From JAABVY01 sp964496505 (GTDB lineage Bacteria; Zixibacteria; MSB-5A5; JAABVY01): a stretch of DNA of 64,000 nucleotides. The notes under the pieces are model-generated. The model was given only the letters and a program-made list of their open reading frames with translations. It did not search any database and was not told the origin of the DNA. This document shows positions 27,055 through 36,051 of the stretch, in pieces (position 1 is the stretch's first letter; every line of letters begins with the position of its first letter). The translations under genes and the position numbers were made by a program. Location: positions 25,772 to 89,771 of the forward strand of contig CAZBZV010000006.1 of NCBI GenBank assembly GCA_964496505.1, read 5' to 3'.

Positions 27055-27891
27055 TCAGTTTCCTATACTGTAATTATCACCTTTTATATATGGTTCGGGA
27101 TTTATTGCAACATCATTACGTCTAATTTCATAATGTATATGCGGCCCGGTCGATTTGCCGGAATTGCCGCTTAAAGCAATCAAATCCCCCTTCTTTACTT
27201 TTTCACCTTCGGCCACGAGGTTTACAAGATTATGACCGTAAACCGTCTTGAAGCCCTCCGACTTTTCTTTATTGGCATGATCTATGATGATCATCTTTCC
27301 AAATATATCGTCCCATCCGGCAAATTCCACAATCCCATCGGCGGTAGCATAAACCTTTGAGCCTTCTTTATTGACTATATCTACACCGAAATGCCGGCGT
27401 GATAGGTTGTCGTCATCCGGATTAAAACCGCGTGTAATCCGTCCCTGAGAGGGAATCCCACTTGGTATTGTATCCACAATTTCCTTTTCAGCAAAGGGAT
27501 GGCTGAGATTGAGAAGCACATCACTGTTCTCCAGGAATATCGCCAGCGCCGAGTCCTGCTCCTCGCTGGTCATGGGACTGCTTTGATTTGAGGATACACC
27601 CACCAGATTCAGAACACGCCTTAGAAGCAGAGTATTGGATTTCAGGTTCTCCTCCAGAAGCTGTATCTTGCGGTTCTCCTGCAGGAGCATGGAGTTTTCC
27701 TCCAGAAGAGCACGGTTCTGCTCGTTGGCCTGATTCAGCTTATGCAGGATATAAAAGCTCGAGAGTGCTCCCAGAAGCAGGGTCACGGCAAAGATTATAA
27801 TCAGCCATATTAGAAAAGTCGGGACCTTGAATGTACGGGTTTTATCCGACGGCCCCGAGAGGTACATTAGTGTCGAATAACGCAATTTCAT
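27055..27891 (-). CDS. M23 family metallopeptidase with membrane anchor and coiled coil
   Basis: 278 residues. One membrane helix (about residues 26-50), a coiled coil (about 52-90, with ALLEENSMLLQENRKIQLLE), then a LytM/M23 domain with all zinc ligands: His and Asp in HFGVDIV, and HxH in GPHIHYEIRR, plus the catalytic His in YGHN. Such enzymes cut peptidoglycan cross-links and, paired with bactofilins, set cell shape in Helicobacter and Hyphomonas-type bacteria (established). Gene order parB-M23-bactofilin with gaps of 8 and 1 bases implies co-expression. Confidence 0.92.
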   Translation of the reverse strand: MKLRYSTLMYLSGPSDKTRTFKVPTFLIWLIIIFAVTLLLGALSSFYILHKLNQANEQNRALLEENSMLLQENRKIQLLEENLKSNTLLLRRVLNLVGVSSNQSSPMTSEEQDSALAIFLENSDVLLNLSHPFAEKEIVDTIPSGIPSQGRITRGFNPDDDNLSRRHFGVDIVNKEGSKVYATADGIVEFAGWDDIFGKMIIIDHANKEKSEGFKTVYGHNLVNLVAEGEKVKKGDLIALSGNSGKSTGPHIHYEIRRNDVAINPEPYIKGDNYSIGN

Positions 27892-27899
27892 CTTTACGG

Positions 27900-28751
27900 T
27901 TAACCTTCCAGGATCAAATCAAGTATACGTGTCAAATCGGAATCCGAATAGAATTCAATTTCTATTTTTCCTTTTTTAAGGCCGCGCTTAAGGTTAACCT
28001 TAGTGGCCAGATATTGCTTCAGATTGGTTTCGGCATCAATCAGTTCCGGCGGCATCTTCTTGAGCTTCAGGCTCTTACCACGTTTACGCCGCTTTTTGCC
28101 GTAGATCAAATCCTCCAGCACCCGCACGGAAAGATTTTCATCGATAATTTTTCTGGCAACCTCAAGCTGTTCCTTTTCCGAGTTCAGCGCCAGAATAGTA
28201 CGGGCATGGCCGCTCGATATCTTGCCCTTCCGGATCAGATCCTTAACCTGGTCGGGAAGATTTAAGAGCCTGAGGGTATTGGTTATTGTCGAACGATTCT
28301 TGGATACCTTCTGAGCCAGATCATCCTGCGTCAGGCCATACTCATTGATCATCCGAGAATAACCCTCGGCCAGCTCCATAACATTTAAGTCCTCGCGCTG
28401 AAGATTCTCGATCAGCGCAAGCTGCATCTGCTCCAGACGCGACAATCCTTCCACCAGAATTGCAGGCACTCGCTCCAGGCCGATCATCTGTGCGGCACGA
28501 AACCGTCTTTCGCCCGCCACGAGCTGGAAATTACCGTTGACAGCTTTCAGTAAAAGCGGCTGAAGTATGCCGTTTTGAGTGATCGAATCAGCCAGATTTT
28601 TCAGGGATGACTGATCGAATTCCCGCCTGGGCTGATCCGGATTGGGGGTTATTTTTTCGGTTTCAACGACAACGAATTTCTTTTTGTCGGAAACATCTAT
28701 ATCATTGGGGATCAATGCATTAAGCCCTCTGCCCAGTTTTACCTTATTCAT
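27900..28751 (-). CDS. parB: chromosome partitioning protein ParB
   Basis: 283 residues, chromosomal ParB/Spo0J type. N-terminal CTPase fold with GERRFRAA and ENLQREDLN (CTP- and parS-related boxes), then the helix-turn-helix LTQDDLAQKVSKNRSTITNTLRLL, and a C-terminal dimerisation part after a Lys/Arg-rich stretch (KKRRKRGKSLKLKK). It loads as a clamp at parS and spreads; two perfect parS sites lie at 30237 and 32291. Overlaps parA by 8 bases. Confidence 0.96.
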   Translation of the reverse strand: MNKVKLGRGLNALIPNDIDVSDKKKFVVVETEKITPNPDQPRREFDQSSLKNLADSITQNGILQPLLLKAVNGNFQLVAGERRFRAAQMIGLERVPAILVEGLSRLEQMQLALIENLQREDLNVMELAEGYSRMINEYGLTQDDLAQKVSKNRSTITNTLRLLNLPDQVKDLIRKGKISSGHARTILALNSEKEQLEVARKIIDENLSVRVLEDLIYGKKRRKRGKSLKLKKMPPELIDAETNLKQYLATKVNLKRGLKKGKIEIEFYSDSDLTRILDLILEG

Positions 28752-29511
28752 TTTTCAGCACCTCCTCGGCAAGCTGGAAATAGTTCCTGGCACCGGTCGA
28801 AACAGCATCATAAAAGATAATCGGCTTACCGAAACTGGGCGCTTCGGAGAGCCGTACATTCCTGCTGATAACCGAGTCGAACAGCTTGCCGTCAAAATAT
28901 TTCTTGGCCTCTTCCGCAACCTGACGCGAGAGGTTCAGGCGCGAATCATACATAGTCAAAAGTACACCCCCCAGCTTGAGATCGTAATTGAGGGAACCCT
29001 GCACCATCTTGATAGTCTGCAGGAGCTGGCTCAGACCTTCCAGGGCATAGTATTCGCATTGGATGGGGATGATTACCTCAGTGGCCGCCGTGAGAGCATT
29101 CAAAGTCAGAAGCCCCAGAGACGGCGGGGAGTCGATTAAGATAAAGTCGTAATCCTTTTTACATTCGGCGATTGCATCTCTAAGGCGATACTCACGCCGT
29201 TCGTAATCCACCAGCTCAACCTCGGCCCCAACCAGATCGATATTGGCCGCAACCATTTTGAGGTACTCCACCTGAGTTTCGATTACGGCCTCGCCGATAT
29301 GAGAATCACGCGCGATAACATCATAAATCGATTTCGGCAAGTTATTCTTATCCAGACCCATACCGCTGGTAGTATTGGCCTGGGGATCGAAATCGATTAA
29401 AAGTACACGCTTCTCGGCCACAGCCAGGCAGGCGGAAAGGTTGATTGCGGTGGTTGTCTTGCCCACACCCCCTTTTTGATTGGCTATTGCTATTACCCTG
29501 GTCATATACAA
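28744..29511 (-). CDS. parA: chromosome partitioning ATPase ParA (Soj)
   Basis: 255 residues, chromosomal ParA/Soj. The deviant Walker A is AIANQKGGVGKTTTAINL, Walker A' VLLIDFDPQANTTSGMG and Walker B FILIDSPPSLGLL. It moves ParB-parS complexes along the nucleoid. No N-terminal HTH, so it is not a plasmid-type autorepressor. The preceding 72 bases (29512-29583) show no promoter of note, consistent with transcription from upstream genes. Confidence 0.96.
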   Translation of the reverse strand: MYMTRVIAIANQKGGVGKTTTAINLSACLAVAEKRVLLIDFDPQANTTSGMGLDKNNLPKSIYDVIARDSHIGEAVIETQVEYLKMVAANIDLVGAEVELVDYERREYRLRDAIAECKKDYDFILIDSPPSLGLLTLNALTAATEVIIPIQCEYYALEGLSQLLQTIKMVQGSLNYDLKLGGVLLTMYDSRLNLSRQVAEEAKKYFDGKLFDSVISRNVRLSEAPSFGKPIIFYDAVSTGARNYFQLAEEVLKNE

Positions 29512-29583
29512 ATGTCCCTCTTATACATATCCTTGCTAAGCAGGACTATTAAAAAAATGTTTTATAAATTTAGCAAGAATTTT

Positions 29584-30231
29584 TTAAGTGGTCTTAATTA
29601 ATTTTAAGAAGCGGAGATCGCCCGGATAATTGGGGAGCGAATAAAGATTCTCCGATCCCAGCTTAAACGGCGCGTCTTTTATCTTCTTCAATTCCTCCGG
29701 AACAGTATCGCCCAGATAGAGAATAAGGCTGCCTTCTTTTCGCAGGACTTTTCCGGCATACGAGAGTACATTTTTGAATTTTCCCAGACCTTTGACTGTG
29801 ATATAATCAATTTCTCTCTCGGGGGAATATTCCTTAAACTGCAAATTCACGAATTCGCAGTTCTTCAGATTCAGCTTGGATGCGGCCTGATCCTGAAATG
29901 TTATCTTTTTGGGACTGGAATCCAGAGAGATCAGATGTATCTCCGGCCAGAATATCTTCAATACAATACCGGGGAATCCGCCTCCGCTGCCGATATCGAG
30001 AAGTGTCGAGTCTTCCTCCGGACTCATGAATTTGGTCAGGGCGGAGCTGTCGATTATCTGCTTGACTATTTCAATGCCGGTATCGCTCTTTGAAACCAGA
30101 TTGAGAGAGGGGTTGAATTTCTCTACCAGACCGGCGTACTTATCCAGCGCTTCGAGGATCGCCTCGGAATGCTCGACTCCGAACTGATCCAGATATGTTT
30201 TGATATCATCCTTAAAATTCATTCCATCCAT
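29584..30231 (-). CDS. rsmG: 16S rRNA (guanine527-N7)-methyltransferase RsmG
   Basis: 215 residues, GidB/RsmG. SAM-binding motif LLDIGSGGGFPGIVLKI at about residue 77, ISLDSSPKKITFQ (motif II) and ITVKGLGKFKN. It methylates G527 of 16S rRNA in the cytoplasm. Position between mnmG and parA is the classical order. Here the usual downstream hydrophobic-rich ends are normal and no truncation is seen; parS (30237-30252) lies just upstream of its start. Confidence 0.95.
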   Translation of the reverse strand: MDGMNFKDDIKTYLDQFGVEHSEAILEALDKYAGLVEKFNPSLNLVSKSDTGIEIVKQIIDSSALTKFMSPEEDSTLLDIGSGGGFPGIVLKIFWPEIHLISLDSSPKKITFQDQAASKLNLKNCEFVNLQFKEYSPEREIDYITVKGLGKFKNVLSYAGKVLRKEGSLILYLGDTVPEELKKIKDAPFKLGSENLYSLPNYPGDLRFLKLIKTT

Positions 30232-30236
30232 TCCGA

Positions 30237-30252
30237 TGTTTCACGTGAAACA
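30237..30252. promoter_or_regulatory. parS site 1
   Basis: TGTTTCACGTGAAACA, a perfect 16-bp palindrome identical to the widespread chromosomal parS consensus, flanked by A and T to 18 bp. It sits between rsmG and mnmG, in the same operon that encodes ParB. Confidence 0.95.
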
Positions 30253-30265
30253 TAATCACAAACCA

Positions 30266-30339
30266 GTCATTCTGAGGGAGCGTTGCGACCGAAGAATCTT
30301 TATCGAATCAAACAGATTCTTCGCTTCGCTCAGAATGAC
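30266..30339. repeat. dispersed inverted-repeat element (HSERSEES type)
   Basis: Terminal inverted repeats GTCATTCTGAG / CTCAGAATGAC (11 bp, perfect) and inner repeats GAAGAATCT / AGATTCTTC. The element runs over the 3' end of mnmG, whose last codons encode HSERSEESV. A partial copy is at 39098-39132. Confidence 0.85.
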
Positions 30340-32215
30340 CTGTGTTTTTTGCAGCTCCTCTTATTCCATCCTTGTACTTCTTCAGATAAATAGTCAGCAC
30401 AGTAATATCACCCGGCGATATTCCCGAAATCCGTGAGGCCTGACCGACTGTTGCGGGACGAAGACGTTTCAGCTTTTCCGCCGCTTCAATCTTGAGGCCT
30501 TTGCAGAAGTCATAATCAAAATCCTCGGGAATCTTCTCATGCTCGAGCTTATTGAACTTCTCGATCTCACGCATCTGGCGGTCCAGGTAGCCCTCGTATT
30601 TCACCTCGATCTCGATCTTCTTCAATATTTGAGCCGATAACTCCGCCAGGGAATCATCATAATCCTTTAGTATATCAATACCTACCCCGGGCACTTTCAA
30701 TGCCTTTTCGAAGGTGATTTTGGTGCGGCCGTTATTCTGGAAATTGGCCGGCAGCTTTTTAACCTCGATATACAGCCGCTTCAAAGACTGCCTGTGCTTT
30801 TTCTGCTCTGCGCTTTCTTCAAGAAATCTCTGGTAACGCTCCTCGGGGATCAGGCCGAATTTATAACCGTATTTGAACAAGCGTTCGTCGGCGTTGTCCT
30901 CACGCAGATAAAGCCTGTGTTCGGCGCGTGAGGTGAACATGCGGTACGGTTCCTCGGTCGATTTGGTGGTCAGATCATCCATAAGAACGCCGATATAGGC
31001 CTCTGAACGAAGCAGGCTAAACGGCTTTTCCCCCTTAATCTTAAGGGAGGCGTTGATGCCCGACATCAGGCCCTGCGCACCCGCCTCTTCATACCCGGAG
31101 GTGCCGTTGACCTGCCCGGAAAAATATAGCCCGTCGATAAGTTTGGTTTCGGTTGTGGTATAGATCTGGTACGGGAAAAAGAAATCGTATTCGATTGCAT
31201 ATCCCGGCTGTGTGAATTGAACCTCCTCCAGACCGGGCACAGTTTTTATCGCCTTTTTCTGCACATCCTCATCGAGGCTGGTAGGAAAACCGTTGGGATA
31301 GACCAAATCGGTATCCAGCCCCTCCGGCTCCAGGAATATCTGGTGACGGTCCTTATCCTTGAATTTTACCACCTTATCCTCGATCGACGGGCAGTATCGC
31401 GGGCCGATACCCTTGATCTGACCCGAGAACATGGCCGAGGAATCAAGATTATCGAGGATTATCCTGTGGGTATCTTTATTTGTAAATGTTATATGGCATA
31501 TAGCCTTATTGCCGTTAATTGAATTTGATCTGAATGAAAACGGCGGAAAATCCGGGTCGCCGTGCTGCTCGTCGGTTCTGGAATAATCTATTGTTTTGCC
31601 GTCCAGACGCGGCGGAGTTCCGGTTTTCAGGCGGCCGGTCTTGAATCCAAGAGAAATCAGCTTCTCGGAAAGACCCAGTGACGGCTTCTCGCCCATCCGT
31701 CCGGCCGGAATCTTTTTTCTGCCGATATGTATCAGGCCGTTTAGAAATGTCCCGGCAGTTATAATCAGACATCGGCAGTTGATCCTTCTTCCGCCCTCGG
31801 TAATCGCCGCAGTTACATGTCCGCCATTCACTTCAAGATCAACCACACCGTCCTCGAGCAGATCCAGATTCTTCTGATTTAGAACGATTTCGGTGCAGTA
31901 TTTTCGATACAGCTTACGATCAGCCTGGGCGCGGGAGGAATGTACCGCCGGACCGCGGGAGAGATTCAGACGGCGGTACTGGATTCCGGTGCGGTCGATT
32001 GCCAGGCCCATCTCACCACCCAGCGCATCGATTTCCTTCACCAGATGTCCCTTGGCCTGGCCTCCGATGGCCGGATTACAGGACATCTGACCGATAGTAT
32101 CCTCCCTGAGGGTAACCATCAAAGTCGAACAGCCCATCCGGGCGGCCGCAAGCGCGGCCTCGACTCCGGCATGTCCTCCGCCGGCAACTACAATGTCATA
32201 ATTCAAAGTTGTCAT
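30308..32215 (-). CDS. mnmG: tRNA uridine-5-carboxymethylaminomethyl modification enzyme MnmG (GidA)
   Basis: 635 residues from the ATG at 32215, chosen because the FAD-binding motif VAGGGHAGVEAALAAARMG follows immediately and GGAAG precedes; the frame extends 25 codons further without family similarity. Other family motifs are ITAGTFLNGLIHIG and SGQVNGTSGYEEAGAQG. With MnmE it makes cmnm5U34 in tRNA. The C-terminus should end near YLKK; instead about 22 extra residues follow, the last nine from a dispersed repeat element. parS sites flank the gene. Confidence 0.95.
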   Translation of the reverse strand: MTTLNYDIVVAGGGHAGVEAALAAARMGCSTLMVTLREDTIGQMSCNPAIGGQAKGHLVKEIDALGGEMGLAIDRTGIQYRRLNLSRGPAVHSSRAQADRKLYRKYCTEIVLNQKNLDLLEDGVVDLEVNGGHVTAAITEGGRRINCRCLIITAGTFLNGLIHIGRKKIPAGRMGEKPSLGLSEKLISLGFKTGRLKTGTPPRLDGKTIDYSRTDEQHGDPDFPPFSFRSNSINGNKAICHITFTNKDTHRIILDNLDSSAMFSGQIKGIGPRYCPSIEDKVVKFKDKDRHQIFLEPEGLDTDLVYPNGFPTSLDEDVQKKAIKTVPGLEEVQFTQPGYAIEYDFFFPYQIYTTTETKLIDGLYFSGQVNGTSGYEEAGAQGLMSGINASLKIKGEKPFSLLRSEAYIGVLMDDLTTKSTEEPYRMFTSRAEHRLYLREDNADERLFKYGYKFGLIPEERYQRFLEESAEQKKHRQSLKRLYIEVKKLPANFQNNGRTKITFEKALKVPGVGIDILKDYDDSLAELSAQILKKIEIEVKYEGYLDRQMREIEKFNKLEHEKIPEDFDYDFCKGLKIEAAEKLKRLRPATVGQASRISGISPGDITVLTIYLKKYKDGIRGAAKNTGHSERSEESV

Positions 32216-32290
32216 AGCTTCCAATATATGATACAGAAAATAGCCTGTTTTTATTTTGTGGCAAGCGCAAAATAATACGATATTTTCCAA

Positions 32291-32306
32291 TGTTTCACGT
32301 GAAACA
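32291..32306. promoter_or_regulatory. parS site 2
   Basis: TGTTTCACGTGAAACA again, within a 22-bp palindrome (32288-32309). It lies in the 115-base gap between mnmE and mnmG, 2.05 kb from site 1. Confidence 0.95.
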
Positions 32307-32330
32307 TTGCATATTAGTTATATCCAGCAG

Positions 32331-33722
32331 TTATTTACCGATGCAGAATTGGGAGAATATTTTATTTAAAATATCCTCGGGAGTAGTCTTGCCGATTATC
32401 TCTTCCAATGCGCTGATTGCATGCTTCAGGTCGAATGCCAAAAATTCATAGCTGGCCTTCTCTGCAATTCCATCTTCCACTTTGTCAAGATATTCCAAGC
32501 CCTTACAAAGGGCGTTACGATGACGGACATTGGTAATAACTGTCTCATCTTTGATGCCTGTCTTTTTTGAAATCCCGGCTGAATGGATAATCAGATCACG
32601 GAGCTGATCAAGCCCCAAACCGGTCTCGGCAGATATCGGCAGAGGATTATACTCTGCCAGCGATATCTTGCGTGCCTCAAGCATATTTTTGTCGATTAAA
32701 TCCGCCTTATTTGCCAGCAAAATACAATTGGCAGAGCTTAGCGCCTCGATCAGGCTCTTGATATCATCCAGAATTTCTGTGTCGGTCATATCCACCAATG
32801 CAAGTACCAGATCGGCATTTTCGATTTCTCTGCGGGCGCGTTTGATTCCCTCGACTTCGACCACATCACCGGTCTGACGGATTCCGGCCGTATCGATCAA
32901 TTCCACCGGAATACCGGCTATATTTATAAACTCCGAAACAGTGTCACGGGTTGTGCCGGGGATTTCGGTTACGATCGTGCGGCTTTCATCCAGTAAACGG
33001 TTGAAAAGTGAAGACTTGCCTACATTAGGACGTCCAACGATGGGAATCTTCAAACCTGATTTGAGAATTTTACCCTCTTCATAAGACAATATAAGCCTAT
33101 TAGTTTTTCCTTTTATCTCTCTGAGATCGTCGGTCAGCTTTTTTACATCCCCCTGACCCATCTCCTCTTCCGGAAAATCGGTGTATGCCTCCAGAAGAGC
33201 CAAGAGATTCCGAAGCCTTTCGCCCAGTGAATCCACAGTCTGGGAGACGCTGCCTCCAAGCTGCTGTGCCGCCGATTTAAGGCTCATATCGGTTTTGGCC
33301 GAAATCATATCGGCCACGGCCTCGGCCTGGGTCAGGTCTATCCGACCGTTTAAGAATGCGCGCTGGGTAAATTCGCCCGGGAGGGCATTACGTGCCCCGG
33401 ATTTAAGACATAGGTCGAGTATTTTTTTTGCAACCAACTGCCCGCCGTGCGAGCTGATTTCGATAACATCCTCGGCCGTATACGAATTCGGAGCCGACAT
33501 AACGGTCAAAAGTACCTCATCGACGAATTCGGAAGTGTCAGAATCGATTATCTTCCCGAAATGCACGGTGTGGCTTTGGGCTTTGGATGGTTTGATTTTG
33601 CCGTGGAATATCCTGTCTGCAATAGATTTCGAGGATTTTCCGGATAAACGCACGACGGCAATACCGCCCTCTCCCGGCGGTGTGGAGATGGCGGCGATTG
33701 TATCTTCGTTATAAGATATCAT
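32331..33722 (-). CDS. mnmE: tRNA modification GTPase MnmE
   Basis: 463 residues. N-terminal folate-binding domain (AISTPPGEGGIAVVRLSG), central helical domain, an inserted Ras-like G domain (GRPNVGKSSLFN, DTAGIR, NKADL) and the invariant C-terminal FCIGK. MnmE and MnmG act as a complex on tRNA wobble uridine. It overlaps yidC by 4 bases (ATGA), so translation is coupled; the jag gene often found between yidC and mnmE is absent. Confidence 0.97.
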   Translation of the reverse strand: MISYNEDTIAAISTPPGEGGIAVVRLSGKSSKSIADRIFHGKIKPSKAQSHTVHFGKIIDSDTSEFVDEVLLTVMSAPNSYTAEDVIEISSHGGQLVAKKILDLCLKSGARNALPGEFTQRAFLNGRIDLTQAEAVADMISAKTDMSLKSAAQQLGGSVSQTVDSLGERLRNLLALLEAYTDFPEEEMGQGDVKKLTDDLREIKGKTNRLILSYEEGKILKSGLKIPIVGRPNVGKSSLFNRLLDESRTIVTEIPGTTRDTVSEFINIAGIPVELIDTAGIRQTGDVVEVEGIKRARREIENADLVLALVDMTDTEILDDIKSLIEALSSANCILLANKADLIDKNMLEARKISLAEYNPLPISAETGLGLDQLRDLIIHSAGISKKTGIKDETVITNVRHRNALCKGLEYLDKVEDGIAEKASYEFLAFDLKHAISALEEIIGKTTPEDILNKIFSQFCIGK

Positions 33723-35419
33723 TCGGATTTATTAAGCGCCAATTCCTTTTGCTGCTGTGGTCTTCTGATTATGAGAGTTTCCAACACCGAGAGCACATTG
33801 AACATGGTCCAGTACAGCACCAGTCCGGTTGGGAAGCTTTTGAACAGGAAGAAAAATACGACCGGCAGAACATAAACGAGCATCTTTTGCTTGGGGTCCT
33901 GCATAGTCATCTTCTGCTGTAAGAACATCGTACCGGCCATGATAATAGGCAGAATCCAGGTGGAATCGGGCTGAGAGAGATCATTCATCCAGAGCATAAA
34001 TTCCGAACCGCGGAGAAGAATCGTATTTCTGAAGACAGTAAAAAGTGCGAAGAATATCGGGAGCTGAGGCAGCATCAAAAGGCACCCACTCATCGGATTG
34101 ACTTTATTCTCCTTCCAGAGCTTCATTATCTCCGCCTGCATCTTCTGCGGCTCTTTCTTGTATTTCTCCTGGAGTGCCTTAAGCCTGGGTTGCAACTCCT
34201 GCATCTTTTTCATAGACTTAAGACTGCGGGATGTCAGCGGGTAGAAGACAACCTTCATCAGGATGCTGAAAATGATAATTACAATGCCGTAGTTATGGAA
34301 GATCCCGTAGAGTACTTCCATCATCCATAAGATGAAGCGAGAAATAGTTTTAATAATCGGCCATCCGAGATCGACTGTTTCCTCGAAGCCCCGGTTATAG
34401 CTTTTCATAACCTTATAATCAATCGGCCCCACATAAATCATATATTTGTCGAACAGGTCGGATTTGCGCTGATGGATTTCCATCTTGGCCTGCACGCCTA
34501 TCTTTTTCATACCAGGCTGACCGGCACCCTCATTTACGCTAATCTCCCGTCCCTGGATTTTTACACCTTCAGGGTCGCGGTCGGGAGCTATGCCCACAAA
34601 AAAGTATTTTGTCTTGGTAGCCAGCCATTGCAAATTGCCTTCTATCTCATGCGACATCTGGCCGTGATCGAACTTGCCGTATTCCTCTAATCCCGTGTCC
34701 CACATAACATAGGCTTTGAAATTGCCGAAGTCGTCCTTGCGGTTTTTCTCGGTCGATTCCAGCCCCGGCTCCCAGCCGTAATGATAATAACGACCCAGAT
34801 CAAAGGCCGAGGCGCCCTGAAAATTCATGCGCACAGAGAAATCATAGCGGTCGCCATAAAACTCGTATTCCACCAATGCGGTGCTGGCATTGCCCATATC
34901 GGCGGTGAATGTCAGTTTATCCTTGCTTCCGCCTGAAATCCTGATATTTGATTTGCTGGGATAAAAGACGATTCGGTTGAAAGAGAAACCGTCCCCTCCA
35001 GCATCCGGGAACTGAAACTTAAGCGTTCCCTCGGCCCAGGGCGGCACCATCTGGACCATTGTTGTATCGCCGTTATTATAGAGATAATTTTTGAATTTTA
35101 AGCTAACCAGCTTAGCACCTCTGGAGGAGAATTCGGCTATATATTTGTCGGTTTCGACCCGTATTGTATCCACCTGGAGCGTATCGAAGCGGGCATAAAG
35201 CGAATCGCCCTCAATTTGCTCAAATGACTCGGTTAACGCGGTATCTGCCTGATCCTCAAAAGCTTGCGCTTCATCACCAACCGCCTCTCGCACCCCCATA
35301 GTATCTTTCTCGACTGGCGTTTGCGGCTGTGGCGGAGGAGTTTGCTCTCCCATCCACATCATCCAGCCGACGAATATTATTCCGATTACTATTAATGCAA
35401 GTACTGTCTTGCGATCCAT
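33719..35419 (-). CDS. yidC: membrane protein insertase YidC
   Basis: 566 residues. One N-terminal membrane helix (residues 4-21), a Pro/Gln and Asp/Glu-rich linker, a large periplasmic beta-sandwich (about 60-340) as in Gram-negative YidC, and the conserved C-terminal 60KD_IMP domain with five helices (NYGIVIIIFSILMKVVFYPL, RLKALQEKYKKEPQKMQAEI, NPMSGCLLMLPQLPIFFALF). It inserts proteins with or without SecYEG. The periplasmic domain supports a diderm organism. Four bases downstream of yidD. Confidence 0.96.
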   Translation of the reverse strand: MDRKTVLALIVIGIIFVGWMMWMGEQTPPPQPQTPVEKDTMGVREAVGDEAQAFEDQADTALTESFEQIEGDSLYARFDTLQVDTIRVETDKYIAEFSSRGAKLVSLKFKNYLYNNGDTTMVQMVPPWAEGTLKFQFPDAGGDGFSFNRIVFYPSKSNIRISGGSKDKLTFTADMGNASTALVEYEFYGDRYDFSVRMNFQGASAFDLGRYYHYGWEPGLESTEKNRKDDFGNFKAYVMWDTGLEEYGKFDHGQMSHEIEGNLQWLATKTKYFFVGIAPDRDPEGVKIQGREISVNEGAGQPGMKKIGVQAKMEIHQRKSDLFDKYMIYVGPIDYKVMKSYNRGFEETVDLGWPIIKTISRFILWMMEVLYGIFHNYGIVIIIFSILMKVVFYPLTSRSLKSMKKMQELQPRLKALQEKYKKEPQKMQAEIMKLWKENKVNPMSGCLLMLPQLPIFFALFTVFRNTILLRGSEFMLWMNDLSQPDSTWILPIIMAGTMFLQQKMTMQDPKQKMLVYVLPVVFFFLFKSFPTGLVLYWTMFNVLSVLETLIIRRPQQQKELALNKSE

Positions 35420-35423
35420 AAAC

Positions 35424-35660
35424 TTACCTCACCGGGTCATACCCGCTTTTTTTGGAAAAGGGATGACATTTCAAAATTCGCTTTATTGACATAAAGATAC
35501 CTTTGAGCCCATATTTATTCAAGGCCTCAAGGGCATAATTTGAGCAACTGGGATGAAATCTGCATTGGGTTGGAAACAGGGGCGATATTACCACCTGATA
35601 CATTCTTATGGCCACTATCAGCGGAGATGTCAGAATCCTACCGAGTCTGTGCAAAATCAA
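35424..35660 (-). CDS. yidD: membrane protein insertion efficiency factor YidD
   Basis: 78 residues, full length. Conserved block FPTQCRFHPSCSNYALEALNKYG with two Cys, and a third Cys in ILKCHPF. It overlaps the 3' end of rnpA by 23 bases, as is usual, and helps YidC. Confidence 0.95.
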   Translation of the reverse strand: MILHRLGRILTSPLIVAIRMYQVVISPLFPTQCRFHPSCSNYALEALNKYGLKGIFMSIKRILKCHPFSKKSGYDPVR

Positions 35661-36051
35661 GTAAATCCTTTTTTATCGCTTCAAAAAGAGAATCATCGCG
35701 GGGATCGACATGTGCTGAGATAACCAGATGTCCCCTGTCATGGAATTTATCCTTATTGGTGCGTATGATTTCTCGTATTATCCTCTTAATCCTGTTTCTT
35801 TCCGGCGATGATCCGACATTTTTTCTGACCTTCAGGGCTATTTTTAAAGGCAGACTGCCGGACCCATAATAATATATGCTGAGGCATCTGCCTTTGAATT
35901 TTTTGCCGGATCTGAAAACCCTCTTAATCGCCAGGTCTTCTTTGAGGGAATATTCCCTGCCAAAGCTCTGGTCACCCTTATTTCTTGGTGACTTGCGGCG
36001 AGAGGCGCTTACGCCCTTTCGACCGGCGTCTTTTGAGGACTTTCCGCCCAT
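35638..36051 (-). CDS. rnpA: ribonuclease P protein component RnpA
   Basis: 137 residues. The conserved core begins at about residue 32 (EYSLKEDLAIKRVFRSGKKF) and includes the RNR motif ERNRIKRIIREI. No ATG, GTG or TTG occurs in frame between the ATG at 36051 and the core, so translation must start at 36051 or further upstream, inside the rpmH gene; the overlap is at least 74 bases. The basic N-terminal extension (GGKSSKDAGRKGVSASRRKS) is thus encoded by the rpmH 3' half in another frame. Thermus shows a comparable arrangement (established). Confidence 0.92.
   Translation of the reverse strand: MGGKSSKDAGRKGVSASRRKSPRNKGDQSFGREYSLKEDLAIKRVFRSGKKFKGRCLSIYYYGSGSLPLKIALKVRKNVGSSPERNRIKRIIREIIRTNKDKFHDRGHLVISAHVDPRDDSLFEAIKKDLLDFAQTR

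Noticed and set aside
29512..29583. Promoter in front of parA
   Set aside because: No -35/-10 pair of acceptable spacing is visible; transcription from the upstream operon is enough.
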